Shown here: piece after piece, positions 1 to 5,748 of the stretch
Position numbering within the stretch: the stretch's first letter is position 1
Layout of the letters: each line of letters opens with the position of its first letter
From: RYN-433 sp036558265
GTDB lineage: Bacteria > Planctomycetota > Phycisphaerae > Tepidisphaerales > Tepidisphaeraceae
DNA length: 8,522 nucleotides
Assembly: GCA_036558265.1 (NCBI GenBank)
Contig: DATBFY010000450.1
Coordinates: forward strand, 1-8,522
Direction of reading: 5' to 3'
Translations under genes and position numbers: made by a program
The notes under the pieces: model-generated
The model's database searches: none
The model's input: only the letters and a program-made list of their open reading frames with translations
Told to the model about the DNA's origin: nothing

Positions 1-35
1 ACAACTGACAACTGACAACTGACAACTGACAACTA
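1..35. repeat. 7-bp tandem repeat, unit ACAACTG, about 5 copies
   Basis: Four exact ACAACTG units are followed by ACAACTA, and the array probably continues to the left of the window. It ends five bases before the tRNA-Val gene, so it forms the DNA just upstream of that tRNA. The unit length equals that of the GGATGAA heptamers farther along, but the sequence is unrelated. No promoter is visible inside it. Confidence 0.9.
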
Positions 36-40
36 ACTTC

Positions 41-114
41 ACGCCTGTAGCTCAACCGGCCCGAGCGCCGTGCTCACACCACGGAGGCTGTTGGTTCAAA
101 TCCAACCAGGCGTA
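41..114 (+). tRNA. tRNA-Val, anticodon CAC
   Basis: A complete cloverleaf can be drawn by eye. The acceptor stem ACGCCTG/CAGGCGT has seven perfect pairs. The D stem is GCTC/GAGC, the anticodon stem CCGTG/CACGG has loop CTCACAC, and the T stem GTTGG/CCAAC has loop TTCAAAT. Anticodon CAC (75-77) reads GTG valine codons. The discriminator is A114. CCA is not encoded, so it must be added after transcription. This is the first gene of a four-tRNA array on the plus strand. Confidence 0.96.
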
Positions 115-148
115 ATCAAAGGATGAAGGATGAAGGATGCAGGATGCA
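115..148 (+). repeat. GGATGAA heptamer array after tRNA-Val
   Basis: The tRNA trailer ATCAAAGGATGAA leads into four consecutive heptamers at 121-148: GGATGAA twice, then GGATGCA twice. Nearly the same trailer (ATCCAAGGATGAA) follows tRNA-Lys. The inverse of this unit lies just before the next tRNA, so the Val-Lys spacer begins and ends with inverted copies. Confidence 0.88.
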
Positions 149-184
149 ACAGATCACGCCGGGCGTTCGATCGACTTGATCCGA

Positions 185-219
185 TTCATCCCTCATCCTT
201 CCGCCCTCATCCTTCGATT
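185..219 (-). repeat. Inverted heptamer array leading into tRNA-Lys
   Basis: Five heptamers run in strict 7-base phase: TTCATCC, CTCATCC, TTCCGCC, CTCATCC, TTCGATT. They stop one base before tRNA-Lys. They are the complement of the GGATGAA units at 121-148. Bases 207-219 can also pair with the trailer on the far side of tRNA-Lys (292-304) with a single mismatch. Confidence 0.88.
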
Positions 220-220
220 C

Positions 221-292
221 GCACTCGTAGCTCGAAGGCAGAGCCGCCGGCTCTTAACCGGCAAGGTGCAGGTTCGAGTCCTGCCGAGTGCA
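221..292 (+). tRNA. tRNA-Lys, anticodon CTT
   Basis: The cloverleaf is complete. Acceptor stem GCACTCG/CGAGTGC has seven pairs. The D stem is GCTC/GAGC with a short 7-nt loop, anticodon stem GCCGG/CCGGC has loop CTCTTAA, and T stem GCAGG/CCTGC has loop TTCGAGT. Anticodon CTT is at 253-255, the discriminator is A292, and no CCA is encoded. Flanking sequences 207-219 and 292-304 are complementary, so the precursor could carry an extra helix beneath the acceptor stem. Confidence 0.96.
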
Positions 293-327
293 ATCCAAGG
301 ATGAAAGATGAAGGCAGACGGATGAAT
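293..327 (+). repeat. GGATGAA-type repeats after tRNA-Lys
   Basis: The trailer AATCCAAGGATGAA is followed by the diverged copies AGATGAA and GGATGAATC. Thirteen bases after the tRNA match the trailer of tRNA-Val at 12 positions. This is the left inverted end of the Lys-to-CAT-tRNA spacer; the right end is at 456-476. Confidence 0.8.
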
Positions 328-330
328 CGA

Positions 331-411
331 CTCTCTCCCTCTCCCGCGGGCGACCTCCGGCGTTCGTACCCGCGGGTCGCAACGCCCGTGGCCGAGGGCG
401 CACGTGAGGGC
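331..411. repeat. Possible decayed dispersed repeat inside the tRNA spacer
   Basis: Between the heptamer blocks lies very GC-rich sequence with a CT-rich start (CTCTCTCCCTCTCCCGCGGG), two CCCGCGGG palindromes (343-350 and 369-376), and GAGGGC/GTGAGGGC near its end. That overall form recalls the CT-rich inverted dispersed repeats of many bacterial genomes, but no second copy is present here to prove it. Open frames across this stretch run over tRNA genes and are not credible proteins. Confidence 0.35.
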
Positions 412-455
412 GGTGTCGGACGCCGGTTCGCGCACGAGGCGCCCCGTAGTCCGCA

Positions 456-476
456 TTCATCCTTCATCCTTCGATT
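456..476 (-). repeat. Inverted heptamer array leading into the CAT tRNA
   Basis: Three heptamers, TTCATCC, TTCATCC and TTCGATT, run directly into the 5' end of the CAT tRNA. The last unit is identical to the one before tRNA-Lys and differs by one base from TTCAATT before tRNA-Phe. This hints that the leader sequence is conserved as part of the array architecture. Confidence 0.85.
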
Positions 477-548
477 GCAGGTGGCTGGGTCTGGTGATCC
501 GGCGTGGCTCATAACCCCGCGATCGCGGTTCGATCCCGCGACCTGCTA
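476..548 (+). tRNA. Aberrant tRNA with CAT anticodon (Met/initiator-like, possibly degenerate)
   Basis: The T arm is perfect (CGCGG/CCGCG, loop TTCGATC) and acceptor pairs 477-482/541-546 are good. The end pair 476/547 is T-T. The anticodon loop CTCATAA gives CAT (510-512). Its stem CGTGG/CCCCG has a central T-C mismatch, position 8 is G instead of the near-universal T, and there is no spare base between D and anticodon stems. Initiator-like hints are the unpaired 1-72 end and the TGGCTCATAACCC core, close to the GGGCTCATAACCC of bacterial initiators. Against this, position 11/24 is T-G, as in elongators. The 5' end could be 476 or 477. It may be a divergent functional tRNA or a pseudogene. 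Confidence 0.6.
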
Positions 549-603
549 TTCCGATGAGGGTGCCGCGGAAAATCGAACAGCAGCGCGAAATGACGTGATC
601 TGT

Positions 604-638
604 TTCATCCTTCCGCCTTCCACCTTCATCCTTCAATT
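604..638 (-). repeat. Inverted heptamer array leading into tRNA-Phe
   Basis: Five heptamers stand in exact phase: TTCATCC, TTCCGCC, TTCCACC, TTCATCC, TTCAATT. They end two bases before tRNA-Phe. Unlike the other two spacers, no GGATGAA block follows the preceding tRNA; only GATGAGGG at 554-561 is faintly similar. This spacer therefore has one inverted end only. Confidence 0.87.
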
Positions 639-640
639 TC

Positions 641-711
641 GGGCATGTCGCTCAAAGGTAGAGCACCGGTTTGAAACACCGGCAATGGCGGTTCAAGTCC
701 GTCCGTGCCCA
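641..711 (+). tRNA. tRNA-Phe, anticodon GAA
   Basis: Acceptor stem GGGCATG/CGTGCCC pairs throughout with one T-G. The D stem is GCTC/GAGC, and anticodon stem CCGGT/ACCGG has loop TTGAAAC. T stem GGCGG/CCGTC includes one G-T pair and has loop TTCAAGT. Anticodon GAA is at 673-675, the discriminator is A711, and the variable loop is a short CAAT. CCA is not encoded. It is the last tRNA of the array, facing the end of the histidine kinase gene. Confidence 0.95.
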
Positions 712-769
712 CTTCCGGCGAGGCCGCTACAGCGGCTGGGTCTTCCGAAACCGCGCATCGCGTTCGTCT

Positions 770-2644
770 TCAGGACGGCGTGGTCACCGCTCCCTGCTCC
801 GCCGCCGACACCCGCGCGATCGCCTGCCGCAATGTCGACATCGGCACCGGCTTGGTCAGGTGCGCCGCGAAACCCGCCGCCATGCTCCGCTGAACGTCCT
901 CTTCCGTCCCATAGCCCGACAACGCGATCGCCCGGCAACCATACCGCTTGACATCCCCCATCAATTCCAGCCCGTTCCCATCCGGCAACCCCAGGTCGCT
1001 GATCACCAGGTCGTACAGCCTTCCCCCGCCGTTGATCACCAGCGCCTCCCGCGCCGATGCGACCGTGCATGCCGTCTCCACCTGGTGCCCCGCCGCACGC
1101 AGTAACCGCCGCATCACCTTCGCCGAATCCGCGTGATCCTCCACCAGCAGGATGCGCAGCGACTGCGCCCTGGCCGCGTCCCCTCCGCCCGCACCCGCGT
1201 CGCCCGCAGACGACGGCTGCGCCGCCGCCGTCTCCATCTCCACGACAAACGTCGCCCCTTTCCCCGGCCCGTCGCTCTGTACCGCGATCCGGCCGCCGTG
1301 CGCGTCCACCAGCGCCTTGGAGATCGCCAGCCCCAACCCCAGCCCCCCGAACTGCCGCGTGATCGACGATGCCCCTTGTTCAAACGCGTCGAAGATCCGC
1401 GGCAACAACTCCGGCTCGATCCCGATTCCCGTATCCGCCACCTCCACGTGAATCCCTTTCCCGTCCGCGTGATCCGCCGTGCGCACGCGCACGCGCCCGC
1501 CCGCGGGGGTGAACTTCACCGCGTTCTTGATCAGGTTCCAGAACACCTGCTGCAACCGCGCCGCATCCGCCCGCACGAACCGCCGCGTCGCCGACAGCTC
1601 CAGCTCGATCGCGATCTCCTTCCCCTCCCCGTCCGGGCGGCAGATCTCCACCGCGTTCCGCAGCAGCTCGTGCGCGTCCACCTCCTGGAGGTTGAGCTGC
1701 AGCTTTCCGCGGCTGATCCGCGTCAGGTCCAAAAGGTCGTCGATCAGCGTCGCCTCCAGCGCCGTGTTGCGGCGGATCATCTCCAGATCCTCCCGCAGCG
1801 TCGCCGGCAGGTCCGCACGCTCCGCCAGCGACGACGCCAGCGCCAGCACCGGCGTCAGGGGCGTCCGCAACTCGTGGCTCAGCATCGCCAGGAACCGATC
1901 CTTCGCGTGGTTCGCCGCCTCGAGCTGCTGCTTGGCCTGCCGGATCGCGTCCTCCGCCGCCTCCCGATCCGTGATGTCCGTCGCGATCCCCACCACACCG
2001 ATGATGTTCCCCTCCACGTCGCGCAGCGGCTCGACGTACGACTGGAACGTCCGGCCGCACCACCGCAACTGGTAACTGCTCGACACCCCGCGCAGCGCCC
2101 GGCGGTGGGCGGCGATCGGCTCGAAGCTCGAGTCCTGCGTCTTGAAGTGGTCGTACAGGCTGGTCCCCGCCGGCCCGTGCAGCAGGCCCGCCTGCGCGCC
2201 GAAGCCCGACGTCACGTGCAGTTCCGTGTCCGTGGACCACAGCCCCCCGGGAATCTGCTCGCTCACCAGTTGCAGCCGCGCATCCCGCTCGCGCAGGGCT
2301 TGCTCGGCGCGGGCCTTTCCCGAGTAGAGCAGCCCGATGAACAACGCGACCGGCAGGAGGCTCAGGATTCGAAGCACCTCCACCGTGCCAAGTTTCTGCA
2401 TGTCCCCCAGGTTCAGCAGCACCACCAGCCCGCCGATTGCGAGGAGCGATGCTGCCGTCGCCATCAACCCCGGTCCGACCCCCCCGATCCACGCGCTGAC
2501 CGCCACCGCGACCAGGAACAACGGCGTCAGTGCCGGGTAGGCCCAACCCCAACTCAGTAACAGGCGCGTCAGGACCGCCGCGGCGCCGACGATCAACAGC
2601 GCCACGACATACTGCATCGCGTGGGAACGAACCGTACTAACCAT
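770..2644 (-). CDS. Membrane-bound hybrid sensor histidine kinase with C-terminal receiver domain
   Basis: Predicted 624 aa. Residues 8-108 hold about four membrane segments resembling the DUF4118 domain of KdpD-type kinases. A PAS-like sensor spans about 123-228, then a short coiled linker. The HisKA motif SHELRTP carries phospho-acceptor H257. The ATPase domain shows the N box (WNLIKNAVKF, about 369-378), DTGIGI (about 404) and GLGLGLAI (about 434). The receiver (about 496-615) keeps acidic D503, phospho-acceptor D550, S576 and K598, so it looks active. It should autophosphorylate on H257 and pass phosphate to D550 or elsewhere. There is no HPt domain and no response regulator next door, so the output partner is unknown. 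An in-frame TTG at 2680 allows a 636-aa form. ATG 2644 is preferred because a likely extended -10 lies between the two starts. Neither start has a clear ribosome binding site. Confidence 0.93.
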   Translation of the reverse strand: MVSTVRSHAMQYVVALLIVGAAAVLTRLLLSWGWAYPALTPLFLVAVAVSAWIGGVGPGLMATAASLLAIGGLVVLLNLGDMQKLGTVEVLRILSLLPVALFIGLLYSGKARAEQALRERDARLQLVSEQIPGGLWSTDTELHVTSGFGAQAGLLHGPAGTSLYDHFKTQDSSFEPIAAHRRALRGVSSSYQLRWCGRTFQSYVEPLRDVEGNIIGVVGIATDITDREAAEDAIRQAKQQLEAANHAKDRFLAMLSHELRTPLTPVLALASSLAERADLPATLREDLEMIRRNTALEATLIDDLLDLTRISRGKLQLNLQEVDAHELLRNAVEICRPDGEGKEIAIELELSATRRFVRADAARLQQVFWNLIKNAVKFTPAGGRVRVRTADHADGKGIHVEVADTGIGIEPELLPRIFDAFEQGASSITRQFGGLGLGLAISKALVDAHGGRIAVQSDGPGKGATFVVEMETAAAQPSSAGDAGAGGGDAARAQSLRILLVEDHADSAKVMRRLLRAAGHQVETACTVASAREALVINGGGRLYDLVISDLGLPDGNGLELMGDVKRYGCRAIALSGYGTEEDVQRSMAAGFAAHLTKPVPMSTLRQAIARVSAAEQGAVTTPS

Positions 2645-2663
2645 GAGGCTTGCCCGTGCCCCG

Positions 2664-2672
2664 AGTATACCA
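2664..2672 (-). promoter_or_regulatory. Extended -10 element for the histidine kinase gene
   Basis: On the minus strand TGGTATACT matches the extended -10 form TGnTATAAT except at one base. No -35 is apparent. Transcription would begin about 7 bases downstream, near 2657, leaving a leader of roughly 13 nt before ATG 2644. That excludes the upstream TTG as start for this transcript. The call rests on motif matching only. Confidence 0.4.
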
Positions 2673-2835
2673 GCGTCCAAATTGCTTTCGCTTGGATTAA
2701 GTCCGTTCTTATGCCTTTCTCACGCCCTTTTCCGATTTTCCTCACTTTTGCGTCAGGACATCAACATTTCACACCTTTCCGCCCCTTTCCTGGCAATTTG
2801 TACCCCAAACCACCCGCCCCTAAACTTAATTGGCC

Positions 2836-3651
2836 ATGGGCATCTACGATCGGGACTATTACCGCACTCCAACCCCTCGGCGCGGCTTCGGGGTCTTTTC
2901 CATGTGGTCGGTCACGACGTGGCTGATCGTGGTCAACGTCGCGATCTTCGCAATCGATGCCTTCCTCGCCCGACAGATGTTCTATAACCAATATGGCGAG
3001 GCTCTCCGCCAACTGCCCCCCGCCGAGCGACCGTTGGTCGTCTCGAGATACGCAATCCGACCCATGGAAGCCTGGGGTTATTTCTCGTTCACCAAGGCGG
3101 TGCTCGAGTTCCAGGCCTGGCGATTCCTCAGCTTCCAGTTTCTGCACGCCAACCTCGGACACCTCTTCTCGAACATGCTCAGCCTCTTCCTGTTCGGCCC
3201 GATCGTCGAGAATTACCTGGGCTGGCGGCGGTATCTCGCCTTTTACCTCCTCTGCGGGTGCTCCGGGGCGATTTCTTACATGCTGTTGCTGCTGGTCGGG
3301 TTGCTTCACGGGGCGGACGTGCCCCTGGTCGGGGCATCGGCGGGGATCTTCGGCGTGCTGGTCGCCGGGGCCATCCTCGCGCCCGACGTCACCATCATGT
3401 TCATCTTCCCGCCGGTGCCGATCCAGCTCAAATACCTGGCCCTTATCCTGGTCGGCTGGGCGGCCTATACCGCGTTGAGCGGTGGGTACAACGCCGGCGG
3501 GCAGGCGGCCCACATCGGTGGCGCCGCCCTGGGATACCTGCTGATCCGCCATCCCCACGTGCTGAACTTCGTCGAACCGCGCAGCCAACGCAGCTTGCGC
3601 CTGCGCCGCCGATCCCGCTCTACCGACTGGTCGAAAAACTTTGACCGCTGA
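2836..3651 (+). CDS. Rhomboid family intramembrane serine protease
   Basis: Predicted 271 aa with a hydrophobic core of at least six membrane segments. The family signatures are present. HANLGHLFSN supplies H104, H109 and N113, matching H145, H150 and N154 of E. coli GlpG. GASAG carries the nucleophile S168, and AAHIGG carries the catalytic-dyad H226. The enzyme should cut transmembrane substrates within the inner membrane; its substrates are unknown. The N-terminus MGIYDRDYYR is typical, in my recollection, of planctomycete rhomboids and supports ATG 2836 over an in-frame TTG at 2830. The C-terminus is basic and cytosolic-looking. There is no Shine-Dalgarno sequence. A weak TAAACT at 2821-2826 could give an almost leaderless mRNA. 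It is followed after 35 bases by the HtrA gene, suggesting co-transcription. Confidence 0.95.
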   Translation: MGIYDRDYYRTPTPRRGFGVFSMWSVTTWLIVVNVAIFAIDAFLARQMFYNQYGEALRQLPPAERPLVVSRYAIRPMEAWGYFSFTKAVLEFQAWRFLSFQFLHANLGHLFSNMLSLFLFGPIVENYLGWRRYLAFYLLCGCSGAISYMLLLLVGLLHGADVPLVGASAGIFGVLVAGAILAPDVTIMFIFPPVPIQLKYLALILVGWAAYTALSGGYNAGGQAAHIGGAALGYLLIRHPHVLNFVEPRSQRSLRLRRRSRSTDWSKNFDR

Positions 3652-3686
3652 CGGCAACAACTCCGCCCGCGGGAAGTCAGAAGATT

Positions 3687-5021
3687 ATGAAATACGCCAG
3701 CAGTTTGTGTGTGCTGTGGGCGATCGGCATCGCGACGCTTCCCGCGTCGGCCGACCCGCCAGAAGGGATCAACCTCCGCAAGACGGTCACGGTCGAAGTG
3801 GTTCGCAAGACCAAGGATGCGGTCGTCAACATCTCGACCACGAAAACGGTTGCACGACGCGTGTCGCCCTTCGGAGGGGATGACCCGTTCTTCTGGTCGC
3901 CCTTTGACGCCGGGCAGACCGTTCAGGTGCCGGCCAATTCGCTGGGCAGCGGATTCATCATTCACAAGGAGGGATATGTCGTCACCAACAATCACGTGAT
4001 CGACCGGGCGCGGAAGATCAATGTGGAACTGGCCGACGGCCGCAAGCTGCCAGCCGACCTCATCAGCAGCGACGCCGACGCCGACCTGGCCATCCTCAAG
4101 ATCGCCGGCAGCGATAAGCCCTTCCCGGCGCTCGAACTGGGCGACTCCAGCGACCTGATGATCGGCGAGCCCGTGATCGCCGTCGGCAACCCCATGGGCT
4201 TCGCCCACAGCGTCAGCACGGGCATCGTCTCGGCCATCCACCGCGACCTGAAGGACGGTCGCCAGCACGTCCTGCTGGCAGACCTGATCCAGACCGACGC
4301 CGCCATCAATCCGGGCAACTCCGGCGGGCCGCTCTTGAACGCCTACGGCCAGGTGATCGGCATCAATACCGCCATCCGCGGCGACGCGCAGAACATCGGG
4401 TTCGCCATCCAGGTCAACAAGCTGCGCGACCTCATCCCCGAGCTGATGCGACCGGCCGCGGTGAACAAGGTGGACGTGCCGCTCAAGCTCGCCGAACGCC
4501 GTAAGGTGACCGAGCCCTCCACCGTGACCTGCGAGGTTTACGAAAACCACGACGGCAAGCCCCGGGTGCTCCAATCGATCAACGGACTGCCCTGCCCGAC
4601 GATCGTGGATGCCTGCGTCGCCCTTTTGAAGGCCAGGTCAGGTCAACCGATCGAGCTGGGTTGGGATACCGGGGTCGAGCGCCTCACGCCCCGGCCCGTC
4701 CCCCTCCCCGATGCGATCGTTCAGGCCAAGCGCAGGCTGGGCCTGGTGATCCAGCAGATGACCCCCATGCTCGCCGAGAAGTACCACATGTCCGTCGAGG
4801 ACGGCCTCCTGGTCACCGAGGTCGCGCGCGGGAGCGTTGCGGGGCGCACCGGGATAGAGCCGGGCGACGTCCTGGTGCAACTGGGCCGCTACCGCGTCGA
4901 GACCCTGGACGACTTCGCGGGCTTGCTCGACCACCTCCCCTCCACCGGCCGCGTCCGCATCGGTGTGATGCGCGGTGACCAGATCATGGGTGGTTGGCTG
5001 GACCTGGGTGGCGGCGGGTGA
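3687..5021 (+). CDS. HtrA/DegP-type exported serine protease with PDZ domains
   Basis: Predicted 444 aa. A signal peptide ends near ASA at residues 20-22, so the mature enzyme is exported. The trypsin-like domain (about 40-250) shows the full catalytic triad: H103 in TNNHVI, D133 in DADLAIL and S212 in GNSGGP. About 264-335 resembles a short, poorly conserved PDZ domain (LQSINGLPCP). About 350-440 is a clear PDZ domain (GLLVTEV...GIEPGDVLVQLG). The family degrades or refolds misfolded envelope proteins, and PDZ domains bind exposed C-termini. It sits between a rhomboid gene and a zinc-ribbon membrane protein, all on one strand with short gaps, which suggests a membrane/periplasm quality-control operon (inference). 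GGGAAG about 10 bases upstream is only a modest ribosome binding site. The exact class (DegP, DegQ or DegS) cannot be decided. Confidence 0.95.
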   Translation: MKYASSLCVLWAIGIATLPASADPPEGINLRKTVTVEVVRKTKDAVVNISTTKTVARRVSPFGGDDPFFWSPFDAGQTVQVPANSLGSGFIIHKEGYVVTNNHVIDRARKINVELADGRKLPADLISSDADADLAILKIAGSDKPFPALELGDSSDLMIGEPVIAVGNPMGFAHSVSTGIVSAIHRDLKDGRQHVLLADLIQTDAAINPGNSGGPLLNAYGQVIGINTAIRGDAQNIGFAIQVNKLRDLIPELMRPAAVNKVDVPLKLAERRKVTEPSTVTCEVYENHDGKPRVLQSINGLPCPTIVDACVALLKARSGQPIELGWDTGVERLTPRPVPLPDAIVQAKRRLGLVIQQMTPMLAEKYHMSVEDGLLVTEVARGSVAGRTGIEPGDVLVQLGRYRVETLDDFAGLLDHLPSTGRVRIGVMRGDQIMGGWLDLGGGG

Positions 5022-5067
5022 TCGCCTCCGGGTTGGGCTTATCCAAAGGTCGCGCAGGGGCACATTC

Positions 5068-5748
5068 ATGTCACGCCTGTTCCGCATCCTGAACAACCTC
5101 GCCACCGCGATCCTGTTGCTCCTGCTGGCGGGGAGCGTCGTGCTTTGGGTGCGGAGCTATCAGACCGGCGATACCCTCACCGTCACCCATGACAAGCACC
5201 GGGGAGAGGCGGTCACGCAGGCCAGTTACTCCCTGGCCGCCGGGACAGGCGTATTGCGATGCTCGGTCTACCTCTCGACCCTGGACGGTTGGCTCGGCCG
5301 GCGACGCCTGGCATGGCTCAACGCGGCGTCGCACGGCTCGCTCGGCTGGGGAGCGCAGCTCAGCACCAACGGACCGGACTTCGCGCCGGCGGGTCGCTAC
5401 GACACCGAGTGGAAGTGGCTGGGCGTTCGCGTTTTCACCCTGGCGGAAGACTCGAGCTCCCGCGAACCCGACCCATCGAACTCGCTCACCGAGAGACCGA
5501 GTCCCGCGTCCGGAGCGCTCGCTCACGAAACCCGCTGGAGGCGCACGGTCTGGGTCCGATTCCCGACGCTGATCATCGCAACCGCTGTGGTCCCAACCCT
5601 GCGGCTGACCGGATGGCTTTGGCGATACCGCCGCCAGCGCCGCTGGCGACGTTGCGGCTTATGCCCGTGCTGCGGCTACGACCTGTGCGCCTCCCCGGAG
5701 CGCTGCCCCGAATGCGGGACCCTCCGACCCAAACAGATCGCAGGTTAA
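5068..5748 (+). CDS. Two-TM protein with C-terminal CxxC zinc ribbon, function unknown
   Basis: Predicted 226 aa. An N-terminal membrane segment (about residues 11-28) is followed by a soluble region of about 140 residues with W/G-rich stretches. A second membrane segment (about 167-186) follows, then an arginine-rich patch (WRYRRQRRWRR). The end is a four-cysteine ribbon, CPCCGYDL...CPECGT, likely to bind one zinc ion. By the positive-inside rule the ribbon should be cytosolic and the middle part outside. I associate this arrangement with planctomycete hypothetical proteins and know no proven role. ATG 5068 is chosen because AGGGG lies seven bases upstream and a membrane segment follows at once; the frame is open back to 4975, inside the HtrA gene. 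It starts 46 bases after HtrA, probably in the same operon. Its last 90 bases overlap the convergent gene ending at 5659. Confidence 0.82.
   Translation: MSRLFRILNNLATAILLLLLAGSVVLWVRSYQTGDTLTVTHDKHRGEAVTQASYSLAAGTGVLRCSVYLSTLDGWLGRRRLAWLNAASHGSLGWGAQLSTNGPDFAPAGRYDTEWKWLGVRVFTLAEDSSSREPDPSNSLTERPSPASGALAHETRWRRTVWVRFPTLIIATAVVPTLRLTGWLWRYRRQRRWRRCGLCPCCGYDLCASPERCPECGTLRPKQIAG

Noticed and set aside
411..455. Possible extra tRNA remnant (GGTTCG near 425)
   Set aside because: No T stem, acceptor stem or anticodon arm can be formed around it.
722..737. GCCGC-TACA-GCGGC hairpin between tRNA-Phe and the kinase stop as a bidirectional terminator
   Set aside because: The stem is only five to six pairs and no T-run follows on either strand; such a palindrome is easily met by chance in GC-rich DNA.
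130..951. Plus-strand open frame of 273 codons and minus-strand frames at 193-512
   Set aside because: They run straight through tRNA-Lys, the CAT tRNA, tRNA-Phe and the repeats. Products such as a minus-strand TRQDSNLHLAG peptide are the usual antisense translation of tRNA genes.
1133..2560. Plus-strand open frame of 475 codons, and minus-strand 1380-2552
   Set aside because: They overlap the histidine kinase, whose domains and catalytic motifs are unmistakable. The translations are low-complexity R/P/Q/H or R/G/A, as expected for shadows in GC-rich DNA.
2797..2826. TTGTAC, 17-base spacer, TAAACT as the rhomboid promoter
   Set aside because: Only 3/6 and 4/6 matches to consensus; too weak to list as a feature.
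2761..4574. Minus-strand frames 2761-3660 and 3465-4574
   Set aside because: Antisense to the rhomboid and HtrA genes, with no recognisable motif and biased composition.
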